From: Phyllostachys edulis
Lineage: Eukaryota; Streptophyta; Magnoliopsida; Poales; Poaceae
DNA: 64,000 nt
NCBI GenBank assembly: GCA_036346405.1
Contig: CM070548.1
Coordinates: 89,673,333-89,737,332, forward strand
Reading direction: 5' to 3'
The notes under the pieces were generated by a model that had not been told where the DNA came from, searched no databases, and saw only the letters and a list, made by a program, of their open reading frames with translations. Below, in pieces: positions 11,901 to 24,117 of this stretch. A program made the translations under genes and the position numbers. Every line of letters starts with the position of its first letter. Within the stretch, counting starts at the first letter, position 1.

Positions 11901-14776
11901 GTTTCCACACAAACACATCTACATTTGCTCGCATGAAGGTAATGAGCTCGAGTTCCTATTTATCATTCATTCCCAACCCAATCCACACTGTCTTGGACTA
12001 GTCGTCGAGAGTAAGTGGGGCTTGCTTCACTTTTTCATTTGACTGAGGAATTGCCTTCTGTCGCTCTATTTTTGCAGGTTTTTTCAGTCTTGCTTGCCTT
12101 TTATACATCATTAAGATCTTTTAATGGTAATTGATTAACAATCTCTAAATATTTACGATTGCAATTGAGTACGGTAGAATGATTACCTTGCACGGACATG
12201 ACACCTTTTGGACTAGGAATTTTCATACTCTGGTAAGCGTGATGAGTAGCTGCCATAAATTTAGTCAGTGAAGGTCTACCTAGAATGCCATTATATGCTA
12301 ACTCAAAATCTACAATTTCGAACGTAATTAACCCTGTTCGAAAATTGTGAGAATCTCCAAAAGTTACTGGTTACACTATTTGACCAATAGGTGTTATCAA
12401 AGGACCATGTACTATCCCAAAGAAAGGTTTTGTAATTGTTTTTATTTTGGACCGAGGTATTTGCATCTCATCCAAAGCATTTATAAAAAAGCAAATCCAA
12501 GGAACAACCTCCATCGACCAGTACTCTTCCTACTTTGAAATTAATTATTATAGTTGAAACAACCAGTGGAAGCTTACGAGGTGTAGACATACCTTTTGGA
12601 CTATCACTTTTACTAAAGGTCAAGACCACATCCAACAACTTTGGGTAGCTTGGCTTCCCTGGTTGAGTGTCGACGTTGTTGACCTCCTTCTATGTGGATT
12701 TGAACTGCCTTTCTTATGGATATGCAGCAAACCCTCCCAAGATGACATTGACGTGGTTGTCAGGCTTTTGGTACGCCATTTGTTCATCTCCATCGGCATC
12801 TCTGGTGCTATTGGGACCACCACTTTCGGGTATTGTAGGCATTTGCCCCCTACCTGAATAGAAGTCATCCATGTGTTTTTGCCAGGTGCGGTAGTTATGC
12901 AAATCATGACCTAGAACGTTGTGAAACGGGCACCAATGACCAGTTTTGTTGGTCGCACCAAAGCCCTTGGATATAAATTGGTCATTTGGATAACCAGCCA
13001 GCTTCCTCCATGGACCCTTGCCCTTATTGTAGGTCGGGCGCTGCTATATAGCAGCAACCTCCCTTAGTGCAGGCCTCATTTTATTCTTCTTCTTGTCCTT
13101 ACTTTTGTGGTCATCAGATTTGGTTGGTTTCTCTAACTCTTTCTTATCATAACCTTCCTTACCTAGTTGTGGTAGTGTATGGCCCTTGTCGATCATACAG
13201 TTCACTCCACTGCTTCATGAGCATCAGAGTAACGATCAGCCATGTCAAATAACTCTGACACTGTTCTTGGCGGGTGGATGTTTAGGTCTTCTGTGATCCT
13301 CTTGTATCGTACCGCGTGTTTAAATGCTCGAATAACATAATGTTAGGAATAGTATTGCGTATTTCTACAAATATTTTAATAGACCGACGTAAATTTTGTC
13401 CGGAAGCTTGACGAAGACGATGTAAATCATTTTTTGGGGTTTAGTGTAACAACTTTCAAAGTTGTTTATAATAGCATGGCATAAATTTTCTTAACTAAAA
13501 AGAGAACTTCCTGGCTGGTTGAATAACCATGTCCAAGCAGATCCTTTTAACATAGTGGGTAAGTAATTTGTCATTACCTTTTGTCACCGCCCATAGCATG
13601 GACGGCGGTAGTGTAGATCTGGAGAAATTCTGTGGGATTTTGTGTCCCATTAAAGCTTTCTAAGTGTCCTGGCTTGAACTTTTCAGTCCAGGTAACTTCG
13701 CTTAGCCCGGGTGAGAAAGCCTTGCACCCTGTGTATGGCCCAATCATGGTCGAACGTTATGACCTTCATCATAATTATCAAGAGAGCGAGGTCTTCTACG
13801 ACCATAGTTATAGTGCTCACCTGGGCCTATCTGTCAAACACGTTTCGCGGAGGCGGATCGTCTTCTTGACGAAGGTTGTTGACGTGACGACGATGTCTAG
13901 ATGCAGAGTGGTCTGCTCTAGAGCTACTCTGAGACATTCATGATTACGAAACGCTCTATACTTCTGTAGCAGCCTCTTGCAGGTCAGCAGCGAATGAACG
14001 AATCACCAGAAGGTCTTGTTCATTGTTTTCACCCGTCTTATGGTTTGCAATAGCACTTGAAAGTATGCGAACCCAGTCGACGGGAGTCTCTACCTGCAAA
14101 GGTGACAGTACAATATTTAAATATCTTATCATCATCCTTAGGGAGGCCTGGGGCGTAGTTGGCGGACGCTGGTCGCCACTCGCATTGGTGATAGGTTTTC
14201 TGGATGTCCCCAGCGCGCTGTCGTGGTATTGCGACGGGCCTCCTCCATTGCCTTCTGCTTGGCAACGAGAAGTTGATTGTTGCGTTGCTCCTGCGCCAAA
14301 TGTTTGCCCTACTCTAGGGCCTCACATTGTTCACGTGTTACTCATTGTTCATCAGTTTTGTTGACGACTGCATATACACAAAACTTGGAGCGGATGGAGG
14401 GTGAGAACGTCCCATCCTCATCAGAGGAGGGGCAGTACTCGACATCTCGGAGTAAATGCTCTGGAGATGACTCCTCCAGAACATCAACATTGACGCCATC
14501 AGCAAGATCATCATAAGACGCTATGGGACTGGTATCGTAGTGACTTGTCTCTCAACGTGAGATAGAAGTGGGAATATACTCACCCTCGAAGCTGCTTGGG
14601 GGCAGTAGTGGAGTCCCCGCCATCTCACTCCCAACGGGTTGGGTTGAGGGCGGTGAAGATTCTCCCTCGGGAACATACTCGAAGTAGAAATCACACTTGT
14701 ATGACTCCTCAGGGATGTAGTCCTCATCCATAAGGTCGATGTAGTCAACAAGATCGAAGGTGTTCTCCTCGTCCAT
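8990..14776 (-). pseudogene. Gypsy gag-pol remnant (gag, PR, RT, partial RNase H)
   Basis: Read downward from 14776. A gag N-terminus begins MDEENTFDLVDY at 14776. The gag body at about 13300-12650 includes WCPFHNVLGHDLHNYRTWQKH and the gag/protease joint motif HVNVILGG. The pre-RT block at about 12050-11700 has FICEVDHPDWLANLVMVKK, then NWRM-VDFTNLN at 11690-11640. RT resumes after the solo-LTR insertion at about 10060, with the catalytic box AYVDDLIVKS at about 9870. The RNase H region (about 9600-9050) includes YYVSEVLHGPKD and LRHYF. Many stops and frameshifts are present. The chain stops near 9000 without the second RNase H part or an integrase (no HHCC zinc region, no DDE core), so the element lost a segment or descends from a deleted form. 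Confidence 0.85.
10066..11556 (+). mobile_element. Solo LTR inserted in the gypsy RT
   Basis: A 1491-bp block begins TGTTGGCACTC and ends GTCAGCATAAGCA, so it has TG...CA ends. It is flanked by GTAAG (10061-10065) and ATAAG (11557-11561), a 5-bp target duplication with one mismatch. Taking out the block and one duplicate brings the two halves of the surrounding RT back into one frame, which confirms both edges. Inside is a TATA box (CTATAAAAGGGG, about 10624), and the distal part has the GATTCGATAACCCT and GCGCTTGCGG words typical of grass LTR ends. No internal coding region is present, so this is a solo LTR left by LTR-LTR recombination. Strand is inferred from the TATA box and TG/CA order. 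Confidence 0.8.
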
Positions 14777-14839
14777 AGGTAAGGATGCAAGAACATCTCA
14801 GCAATGATCTTCGAGTTGATGGCACCCTCCTAGCGCCAA

Positions 14840-15140
14840 CTATCAATGATCGAGACATGGGGTCCCCTATTGAGCTTATCCGGGAAAGTAATATGAGAGC
14901 ACAATTTAGACGAAGACCTTTTATTGCCATGCACACAATGAGTGTTTGTATGATAATACAATGGGAATGTAGAAATTGTAATGACTGCGTTAGGAATTGT
15001 TATCGCAGAACTTATGGATTGTTTTACAAAATACTTGGGCTACCCTCTTTATAACTATTGAAGGAGTGACAGTTAATGCCACTAAAGGTACCTCATATCT
15101 TTACACATGTTCCTCTATTGGGTATTGAACCGTCATGTCT
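14840..15140 (-). repeat. 5' LTR of the gypsy element, truncated
   Basis: About 300 bp matching 4869-5165. It corresponds only to the R/U5 side; the U3 part is missing because the sequence switches to copia LTR at 15141. Just below it, the minus strand reads TTGGCGCTAGGAGGGTGCC, a plausible tRNA primer-binding site of the TGGCGC type used by many grass gypsy elements. Confidence 0.75.
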
Positions 15141-15215
15141 AGTATATATGATGCTGTTGATTCAATTATTGTTTTAGTAATTATAATAATCACAAAAGTG
15201 TGTATTTACCTAACA
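15141..15215 (+). repeat. 5' LTR remnant of the copia element
   Basis: This stretch (AGTATATATG ... TTACCTAACA) matches the last 75 bp of the 3' LTR at 20576-20650. Both copies end in ...CCTAACA, and the sequences part company right after it, which fixes the LTR/internal boundary. The first roughly 920 bp of the LTR are absent. Confidence 0.8.
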
Positions 15216-15242
15216 ATCCAAAAACCTGATAGGCGCTTTGTG

Positions 15243-18200
15243 ATGGCTGGTTTTGCTTAGGCTATGAAACCGAAGAAGTTCACTGGTGTGAACTTCAAGA
15301 GATGGCAGACAAGGGTCCAATTGTGGCTCTTGGCTATGAATGTATTTTGGGTCATGATACCAGGTCCTGCAGGACCTCATACTGTTGCACAACAAACAGA
15401 GTACGATACAGCTATGACAATATTTGTTGGGTGCATTCTAAGCGTGTTGTCTGACAAGCTTTGTGATGTGTATATGCACATGAAGAACGTTGCGGATCTG
15501 TGGCGTGCACTCGAACACAAGTTCGCTTCCCCATATGCTGGACATGAATTGTATGTCATAGGACAATATCATGATTACAAAATAGTTGATAACTGTTTTG
15601 TAGTCGAGTAGGCTCATGAACTACAATTAGTTGTGAGGGAACTCGCCCACCTTTGTTGTCACTTACCTGATAAATTTGTGGCTGGGGATATTATTGCCAA
15701 ATTGCCTCCAACTTGGATTAATTTCGCCACATCTCTAAAACACAAGAGGCAAAACATTTCCGTCGAGGATTTGGTTGCTAGTCTTGATGTTGAAGAGAAG
15801 GCTCGAGCAAAGGATGTGACACCATTGGTGCAAGAGGGACACTCTAGAGCGAACATCATGCAACATATTGACAAAGCGAAGTGGAAGGTTATTTCGACCA
15901 CCAACTTCAAAAAGACCAACAACAGTAAGAAGAAAGTGAACATGAATGATATTACTTGCTTTATTTGTGGCGAGACTGGTCATTGGGCCAAGAAATGCCG
16001 CAAACGGATGGGCAAGAAAAAATCATCCAGTGCAGAAGAAGTCTGCTAATGTGATTATTAGCGAGGCCGAAGCATCTAGGTATGGTAATTTACCTACTGT
16101 CTTTTTGGCATGTCAATCTACTGATTGGTGGATTGACACAGGGGCTAATATTCATATATGTGCTTATGCATCTATGTTTTCTTCTTACTAGGTCGCACGG
16201 GGTTCTTCTGTCCTAATGGGGAATGGGTCGCATGCTTCAATTCTTGGTGTTGGAAGGGTAGATCTGAAGTTCACTTCAGGAAATATCATGCGCTTGAAGA
16301 ACGTGCAGCATGCCCCTACAATAAATAAGAATCTTGTCAGCGGTTCCCTTCTATATCGAGATGTGTTCAAGTTGGTATTCGAGTCGAATAAAGTAGTCGT
16401 GTCAAACTTTGGACTCTTTATTGGAAAAGACTATGAGTGCGGAGGCTTGTTCCATTTTTCCCTTTCAGATTTTTATAATAAGGTTGTAAACAATATTTAT
16501 GACTCTACGAATTGTGATGAGGCCAATGTGTGGCACTCACGTTTATTTCATATAAACTTTAGTTGTATGTCTCGGCTTTCTAGTTTAAATTTAATTCCAA
16601 ACTTTTCCATAGTCAATGGTTCCAAATGCCAAATTTGTGTGCAAGCGAAGCGACCTCTAAAGCCTTACATCGGCAAAATTGGAACTCATACATTCAAACT
16701 TATGTGAGATGAATGATATATTGAGAAAATGAGGAAAAATATATTTCATGGCTTTAATCGATGATGCCACTAGATACTGTTATGTGTATTTGTTGGAAAT
16801 AAAGGATGAGGCATTAGACTACTTTAAAACTTATAAAGTTGAGGTTGAGAATCAATTAGACAGAAAGATTAAAAGAATTAGGTCCGATCGTGGTGGAGAG
16901 TATTTTTCTAATGAGTTCAATCATTTTTGTGCAGAACAATGGTTATCCATAAAAGGACACCTCCCTATTCGCCCCAATCCAATAGGGTTGCTGAAAGAAA
17001 GAACATCACCTTGACTAACTTAGTGAATACCATGTTAGATACTGTGGGTATGTCTAAGGCTTGGTGGGGGGAGGCTGTGTTGACCGTGTGTCATGTCCTA
17101 AATAGAGCCTCCATTAAAAATAGTGAGGTAACTCCGTATGGAGGTTGGAAAGAGAGAAAACCATCGCTCTCATATTTGCATACTTGGGGGGTGGTTGGCG
17201 AAAGTCAATGTTCCAATAACTAAAAAGTGCAAACTTGGACCTAAAACGGTAGACTATATCTGTCTAGGATATACTCATTATAGTACATGCTATAGGTTTC
17301 TAGTAGTTCAATCCATGATATCTGACATGCCACTCAATATGATAATGGAATCTCGAGATGCTATCTTGTTTGACAATATATTTCCTATGAAGAATTCACG
17401 CAGCTCTTCTAGTCAAGCAAATGATTTAACTCCTGAACCTACTGCTCCAATTGAGTATATGAACACACACACGGACACGTAAATGAGGAGGATGACAGTG
17501 TTGTAGCTCCTCGAAGGAGCAAGAGACAAAGGATTGTAAAATCTTTTATTGATGGCATCACTGTGTACCTTGTGGATGATGTTCCCAAATCTATTTGAGA
17601 GGCATATGCATCTCCTGATGCAGAGCACTGGAAGGATGCGGTTCGTAGTAAAATGGATTCCATTATCGCTAACGAAACTTGGGAAGTCACCGATCGCCCA
17701 TTCGGATGCAAGCTAGTTGGATGCAAGTGGGTGTTCAAGAATAAACTTAGGCTTGATGGTACAATCGAAAAGTACAAGACTCGTCTTGTGGCTAAAGGTT
17801 ATACTAAAAAAGAAGCTGAGGAATTGTTTGATACTTACTCACCTGTTGCCAGATTAACCACTATTCAAGTACTGCTATCTTTGGCTGCCTCACATGGACG
17901 TAAAGATAGCTTTCCTCAATGGAGAGTTGGATGAGGAAATTTACATGGATCAGTTTGATGGATTTGTAGTACCTGGACAAAAGGGTAAGGTCTGTAAGTT
18001 ATTGAAATGTTTGTACGGCCTCAAACATGCACCTAAGCAATGGCATGAGAAGTTCGATAGAACTTTGATATTTGCGGGGTTTGCGATAAATGAAGTAGAT
18101 AAATGTGTATAGTATCGCTATGGTGGGGGTAAAGGAGTAATTCTTTGTTTGTATGTTGATGACATACTTATCTTTGGGACAAACATTGATGTGATCAACG

Positions 18201-19104
18201 AGGATTAGTTATTTTTATCCAAAGGTTTTGATATGAAAGATCTGGGAGATGTTAATGTTATTTTAAACATCAAGTTAATCAAGGATGAGAATATGATTAC
18301 CTTGTTGTAATCCCATTATGTGGAAAAGGTATTGAGCCGTTTTGGCAATATGGAGAGCAAGCCCCCTCCAACACCCTATGATCCTAGTCTAATGCTTCGA
18401 AAGAATCAAAGACTAGGAAATGATCAATTGAGGTACTCTCGGATTATTGGCTCACTCATGTACTTGGCTAGTGCTACTCGTCCTGACATCTCTTTTGTTG
18501 TAAGCAAATTGGAGCCGGTTTACCGCTAATCCAAGAAATGATCATTGGCACGCACTTGAGCAGGTTATGCGCTATTTGAAAGGTACAATGAGTTACTGAA
18601 TTCACTACATTGGGTATCCTGGTGTTCTTAAGGGATATTATGATTCCAATTAGATTTCTGATGCTGATGAGATAAAGGCTAGGAGTGGATATGTATTCAC
18701 TTTGGGCGGTGTTGCCGTCTCATGGAGGTCTTGCAAACAGACCATACTGACGAGGTCAACCATGGAGGCAGAACTCACAGCATTAGACATAGCCACTGTT
18801 GAGGCAGAATGGCTACGACAACTCTTGATGGATTTACCGGTGGTTGAAAAAACCAATTCCAGCTATTCTTATGTATTGTGATAACCAAACAATTATCATA
18901 AAGGTGACAAGTGCAAAGGATAATATGAAATCTTGAAGACATGTGAAAAGGCGGTTGAAGTCTATCAGAAAATTGAGAAACTCTGGAGTGATAGCTATGA
19001 ATTATATTCAAACAGCTAAAAATCTACCAGATCCCTTTACAAAGGAACTGTCACGGAATGTGATTGAAATTAAATCGAAGGAGATGGGAATGAGATCCAT
19101 GTGA
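15243..19104 (+). pseudogene. Copia gag-pol polyprotein, broken
   Basis: The likely original start is the ATG at 15243, followed in frame by a stop at 15258. Gag covers 15264-16049: the UBN2-like region has FKRWQTRVQLWLL, and the zinc knuckle CFICGETGHWAKKC lies at about 15957. Protease is at about 16120 (WWIDTGANIHIC). The GAG-pre-integrase block is at about 16530 (VWHSRLFHINF). The integrase core has LIDDATRYCYVYLLE at about 16750 and SDRGGEYFSNEF at about 16885. RT has WVFKNKLRLDGTIEKYKTRL at about 17730, VKIAFLNGELDEEIYM at about 17900 and YVDDILIFGT at about 18155. RNase H has RSGYVFTLGG and TMEAELTAL at about 18680-18790. The frame is interrupted repeatedly (for example stops at 15609 and 16047, and frame changes near 16930 and 17140), so no functional product is expected. 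Confidence 0.9.
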
Positions 19105-19655
19105 GTTACATACAGTGGTAACCCAAACCTATGTAATCGGAGATCCCGTGAAATAGGCCCTGTGAAAAACAAACTGTTTGGGTAACAATAGAGTACACTG
19201 TTACTTTATATCTCATTCCGTTGGAGATACAGTACTCCAATTATTGCAAGACATGATGACTTTGTCTTAATGTGTTCTGAGGCTTAACAGCAAAATATCG
19301 TCCTACAGGATATTCGTGTAAGAACACACCTATATGAGCCCGATTGTTGGTCGTAGTTCACGAGATGTAGGTGATCTCTAAGAAGCTCATGAAGAGACAC
19401 AGGAGTATGACCTATATGCTCCACCCGAAGAGTAGCCTATCGACGGCCAAGTATCAGCGAAGGCTTTAGGTGAAACTTGTCTGCATAAAACTGTCAATTC
19501 AAGGCTTAGTTTATTATGTAGTTGTGGATGAGTGTAGCTTGAGGTTCTCGGTGGATGTTCAACCTTAACTGGTTTCCACCAAAAAAAATGGTATATCAAA
19601 CAACACTTTGGAATTATGAGCAAATTTGCGGTACTTTTAGGATCTGGTGGGGGAT

Positions 19656-20650
19656 TGTTGTAGTTTATAGGCTTGGCCCATATAATATTCTAAATAAATC
19701 CTAGGAAAATCCCCAAAGCCCACTCATGCATGGTGAAAGATGGAAAGTTTAATACCATATTGCTAGTCTAAGTGGAAGGGGATCAATATATAAGGTGGAG
19801 TTGGTCTTACCTAATTGAAGCAAGCAAAAGAAAAACACGCGCTCGCTCGCCTCGCCTCACCACGCCACGCCATTGCCCGCGGGCGACGTGCGCGTGAATG
19901 GTTCAGTGATTTCGTATCCGGTTGGATGTGGAGCTACTGCTTTTTTTTGCACCTTAAAACCATGCAATACATGTATACAAAATGGAAACCAAAAGTTTGA
20001 ATTGCACTGTTTCAATAGAACTTTTATGGCACGCATTAACTAAGCCTTAAACAGAGTAATTACGGCAGTTTTCTTTTCTTGCTGCTGGTTCTATATGAGG
20101 GAGTGAAGTCTCCTCTCATACTTGGAACAGAGAGAGAGATCAGTACCAGATTTTTGCCGTGTTCCTCTCTGCTGTGCAACCTCGGCTACTCCATCCCTTC
20201 TTCGGCGTGCACCGACGTGAGGAGAGTAGTGTCTCCGAAGCCAGCGTCCCTCATGATCCTGCACGGGTTGGGGTGAATCAAGTTTTTGAGAAGCGTCCGC
20301 GCGACTTCTCACATCTTCCTCCATCATCCACTTCGCGTTATTTTCTTCACATCAGACTCTACTGCGACCTTCGTCGGAGCGATTCTCTATAAGTCGCGGT
20401 GATATCACTTGATATGGCTAGACCTTGCTTCCTAGATATTTGTCATGTAATAATGATAATTCCTACTTCTATTAGTAGTATTTTTGTTCTAGGCTTTGCC
20501 GTGTTAGCTCATACACATGAGATATATATATTTGAGTTAATGATCATGTTACTGTTCATAGTTCTAAATATACCTAGTATATATGCTACTATTGATTGAA
20601 TTATTTTTTTAAGAATTATAATAATCATAAAAGTGTGTATTTACCTAACA
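19656..20650 (+). repeat. 3' LTR of the copia element
   Basis: It begins TGTTGTAGTTTATAGG directly after the polypurine tract and ends CCTAACA, so it has TG...CA ends and is 995 bp long. A TATA box (TATATAAGG) lies at about 19787. The end matches the 5' LTR remnant at 15141-15215. Confidence 0.85.
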
Positions 20651-22140
20651 ATTACTTACAATTAAGAAATGTATAATGCAAGTGCCGGAAGCAAGAAACC
20701 CCGAGTAGCATTTTGTCTCTCTTTTTCTCTCCATTTCTTTTCTTGTGAACTAAATCTAGTAATTACTCTTTCGTATTGCTCCTAAACTGTAAATTGTCCT
20801 CGCAAAAAAAACTGTGAATTGTGATAGCAAAGCAAATCACATGGTAGGATACATCTACTCTCTCTCTCTCTCTCTCTCTCTCAAGAAAAGGTGGTAGTAT
20901 ACATCGCTTTTTCCCCCAACTTTTTGTGGGCGCAGCTAGAGAGAAGTTTATTCACTGAAAGATATTAGCCAATACTAAATTATGGAGATTTTCATGTACC
21001 AAAAGTAGATTCCCATTCCTAAATCATGATTAATATCAAAATACTATATGATATTCTTTTGTCCTTGTTTATCTTTATCATTATCAGACCTCACTAAGTG
21101 TCACCAATGATTATCAGCACTTATCTGGCACAACATAGTACGAAAATTACAACAATGATATCTGAAAAAAAATTTGGCAGGTTGCAAAGCCATGTCCCTG
21201 AAGCCTCTTTCATGACAACCAATATTTTACAACTATTCAAGAAGACCATGGTCCCGTCTCAAAAAAAAAAAAAACTATTCAAGGCCATCGCCATGGCCCA
21301 TGGGACCTGAATAAATTTTTTATCCTAAAGCTAGACACAACTGAAAGTGAGCCCAGCATTTTCATATTCCCAAGTAATAAACCCACTTATTCCTCATCAT
21401 TAGGGGTTAAGAATGGAACTACCCTTTCCCTCTCGCTTTTCCCCCTCTTTTTTACTACCACTTCTCTTCCATCCATTCCAACATCATTCTCTTGCTGGCT
21501 GGGCAAAAGTATGGACCAGGTGGGCCACACCCTGGCAGAGAGCCGGTGGACCGGGTCTAGCTAGGGCGGATGCCCAAGGGATCGTCATGAGGACGCCCAG
21601 ATTGTTGGTTGGGCCATGGAGAGAGCAACTGGATCTTTAAACTGTTAGTTAACCAAAAGCCCAATTGGTCAGGCGCCAACCAAACCAACGGCCGAGATGT
21701 TCCGCCCACGTATGATCAATTGCCGCGCGTAAAGCTGTCGCTTGCACGCTGCTCCGCGCTGCTTAGTTTTTCCCCGGCTGCGGTGGGCTCCACTGTCGTA
21801 TCGTGTTGAGAGGGAAAAAAATGGAGTGGGGCGCTGATGAGCTGGGGATGGATGGATCATGGATGAGCGGCCGCGCGCATCCGCGGCTGTCGGATTGGGA
21901 AATTGGCCATCTTTCACGGTGGAAATTGTGTTTTTTTCCGTTAGTCTAAAGCTTATGGTCTTCACGGGTTGATTTTTCAAGTGGATGGTTTATCGTGTAT
22001 GCAAGGGGCGGTAACTAGTAGGTAATTCGACTTGAAGCTTGAGTGTAAGCACTCATTTAGGCATTGATATGTTCCTTTCTTGGGGAAAAAGGACTTTACA
22101 AAGTATGAAAGAAGAAGCCAGTGCCTTGATAACAAGTGTG
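20651..22140. other. Intergenic DNA between copia element and WAT1 fragment
   Basis: Contains a (CT)n microsatellite at about 20861-20882 and a 13-A run near 21260. A moderately GC-rich patch at 21400-21900 has only short unrelated open frames. I recognise no gene or transposon end. Confidence 0.4.
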
Positions 22141-22155
22141 GCAAAGAATTTGGAG

Positions 22156-22224
22156 GCCTACTTACCGACGGGAGATATGGCGATTTCTTGAAGATCAGCT
22201 TAGCAAGGGGGCGTCAAGGCTGAG
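22156..22224 (+). repeat. Left copy of 69-bp direct repeat flanking the WAT1 fragment
   Basis: Begins GCCTACTTACCGACGGGAGA and ends AAGGCTGAG. It aligns without gaps in length to 22781-22849 with roughly 80 percent identity; weaker similarity extends a further 15 bases upstream (GGCAAAGAATT against GGCAAAAATT). Confidence 0.8.
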
Positions 22225-22780
22225 GAGCACAAGGCCTAAGCTCGCGCTGGAGTCCCTTGTGTACCTTTTCTTCAGTGCAGTGTTTGGAGCTGCACTATCT
22301 CAATCCGTCTTCTCCTACGGTTTTCAGTACACAACCGCAACATTTGTCATGACTTTCAATAACCTGTCTCTGGTGCTCAATTTCCTCATTGCTGTCTTGC
22401 TAAAGGATGAAGTCACTGAACACGAAGAGCAAGGGAGGACCTCCAATGATCACGGGAACACTCACGTCGTTCTCTGGTGTCATGCTCCTTATCCTCTACA
22501 AGGGTGTGGCGTTGATACACCAAGCTGTAATTTCAGTGAGCTCAGATCACCAGGCAGCGACAGCAGAATCTGGCAAGAAGAGATGGACGGTGTGCAAAGT
22601 AGAATCACTAGCAAGCAGCGACGGTGTGCTTCTCCTTTTGGGTTTCTGTTGCAGCCCAAGCTCGCCAAGAAGTACACAGCATCCCACTCCAGTGCGGCAT
22701 GTTACTCGCCAAATGTCCTCATCAGTTCCCTGCAAGGCGGGGCCTGACAGTGGCGATACAAAAGGGGGCAAAAATTGCTT

Positions 22781-22849
22781 GCCTACTTATCGACGGGAGA
22801 CGTGACGATTTCTTCAAGAACGACTTAGCAAGGGGGCGACTAGGCTGAG
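22781..22849 (+). repeat. Right copy of 69-bp direct repeat flanking the WAT1 fragment
   Basis: Begins GCCTACTTATCGACGGGAGA and ends TAGGCTGAG. It is the same repeat as 22156-22224, in the same orientation, and closes the WAT1-like block. Confidence 0.8.
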
Positions 22850-24117
22850 CTGAGTCTCCAGCTCGTATCGGCCGGAAGGGCGAGAATGACAAAGGCAAAA
22901 AATAAAAATCCGTTTTTTTTCTGGCGTGGCGCTCCTGAGGAAGAAGTTCTTTAGTAATCTGGTCGGTTTCTGCTGTTTTTTTAGTTTGTTTGGTTTTGCT
23001 TTTTTTTTTGGATCGATATGTAATCTGTGAATAACCCCCTTTCTTTAATGCAAAGATGGCAATTCTCTTGCCATTTCATTAAAAACAAATGAACGGATGT
23101 GTACTAAAGGTCATGTGTATTGTGTGATAGTTCTTCAGAATTCAGAGATCACAACATAATATGATGGCCGACCGTTTTAGCGTTGGAACTTCTAATCACC
23201 ATGTATATAATCGGGGTAGGCCTCGCGTAGCAGCCTACTCGCAGCTTAGAGACAAGTGCTACTAAGCTAGTAGCAGTAGCCACTAATTAATCGCACGACT
23301 TGTAGCTATTTTCAGAAGTGGAATTCCTCACATGCAAGAACATTATATAGCTCGCCGTCCAATCTTGCCTCAAGATTTCACTTACAAAGGTCATAATATT
23401 CCATTATTCCCACCCAGTTTCATAATTTTCATTCACGATCTCTTTCGTCACCGTTCACTTTGTGTTACATATTCCTTGTGTGGAGCTACCATTATGCTGT
23501 AAAAAAGAGTTTTTTAAACAAAAAAACTCATTTTCAAAGTCCGGTTGTATCAAATCCATAAAGGCGCCTCTACATGCAAGTAGTATGCACGGCAAACTTG
23601 ACTACACTGATTTGGTTCTTGAAGTGAAAAGGTTGCTCTTAACAAGAACAAGAGTTGGCAATTCAGAATACCTAGGCCAAAAGATTCACGCATAATTAGT
23701 ACTAGTACCTTTTAGTGCAAGTTGTACTAGTATAGTACTAGTATGACATCGCCCGTTATTCAGAAAGTAGGAATCAGTTACCAGCTTGTGCACGATTGCA
23801 TGGCGCCTTAGTCCTCAGATTAAGGGCTGCCTTGGAATGTGCAGCATCCGCTCTTATCCACAGTTTTACCACTACTACTACTTGCAGATGTTCTTGATTA
23901 AATCAGCTAGTTGTCTTCCGAGCTGGAAGCTCACCAGCAAGCCTCTAATTCGTTATTGCTAGCAGTACTATTTTTTGAACCGCATCGTGCGTCGACATTG
24001 CAACACATTCAGCGTTCTGCAGCACTTTATTCTCTGAACTAACTCTGCATTTCAGCTCATCTGACGACGGCGACAAGGAAAAAAGAAGATAGCCATGGTT
24101 CACCGGACGGCGACAAA
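22850..24117. other. Intergenic DNA with a retroposon-tail-like stretch
   Basis: Right after the WAT1 block, 22900-23095 holds several T runs and TTTAATGCAAAGATGGCAAT, reminiscent of the 3' end of plant LINE transcripts, but no LINE reverse transcriptase is present nearby. The remainder (23100-24117) is AT-rich with short duplications (CTAGTAC words at 23700-23745) and no recognisable gene. Confidence 0.35.

Larger units (their letters stand above)
4869..15140 (-). mobile_element. Degenerate Ty3/gypsy LTR retrotransposon (Tat-like)
   Basis: A minus-strand element bounded by a 3' LTR at the low-coordinate end and a truncated 5' LTR at the high end. Reading from high to low coordinates it shows gag, protease, RT and RNase H remains. 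I could find no integrase. Next comes an accessory ORF on the opposite strand, then a polypurine tract (minus strand) and the 3' LTR. An antisense accessory ORF between pol and the 3' LTR is an arrangement known from Tat-lineage plant elements such as Grande, so Tat is the inferred lineage. Numerous stops and frameshifts make it a dead copy. It contains a later solo-LTR insertion (10066-11556) and was itself cut by a copia element at about 15140. Confidence 0.85.
15141..20650 (+). mobile_element. Degenerate Ty1/copia LTR retrotransposon
   Basis: The order is a 75-bp remnant of the 5' LTR, a gag-pol polyprotein with several stops and frameshifts, a polypurine tract (GGTGGGGGA, 19647-19655) and a full 3' LTR of 995 bp. 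The domain order gag, protease, integrase, RT, RNase H is that of copia elements. The 5' LTR is nearly all missing, so no target duplication can be checked on that side. Confidence 0.9.
22141..22849 (+). pseudogene. WAT1-related (EamA/MtN21 nodulin) transporter fragment
   Basis: From about 22232 the translation reads RPKLALESLVYLFFSAVFGA, then QYTTATFVMTFNNLSLVLNF, characteristic of the EamA membrane domain of WAT1-related (nodulin MtN21-like) proteins. At about 22404 one surplus base shifts the frame; the next frame continues with MKSLNTKSKGG, ITGTLTSFSGVMLLILYKGV and HQAATAESGKKRW. More shifts follow, with FGFLLQPKLAKKYTA in yet another frame near 22640. WAT1-family proteins are membrane transporters of about 350-400 residues; here perhaps 160 residues of the middle are present, with no start or end. 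The blocks follow one another without visible introns. The fragment is flanked by 69-bp direct repeats, suggesting capture or retro-copying rather than decay in place. The product would not be functional. Confidence 0.75.
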
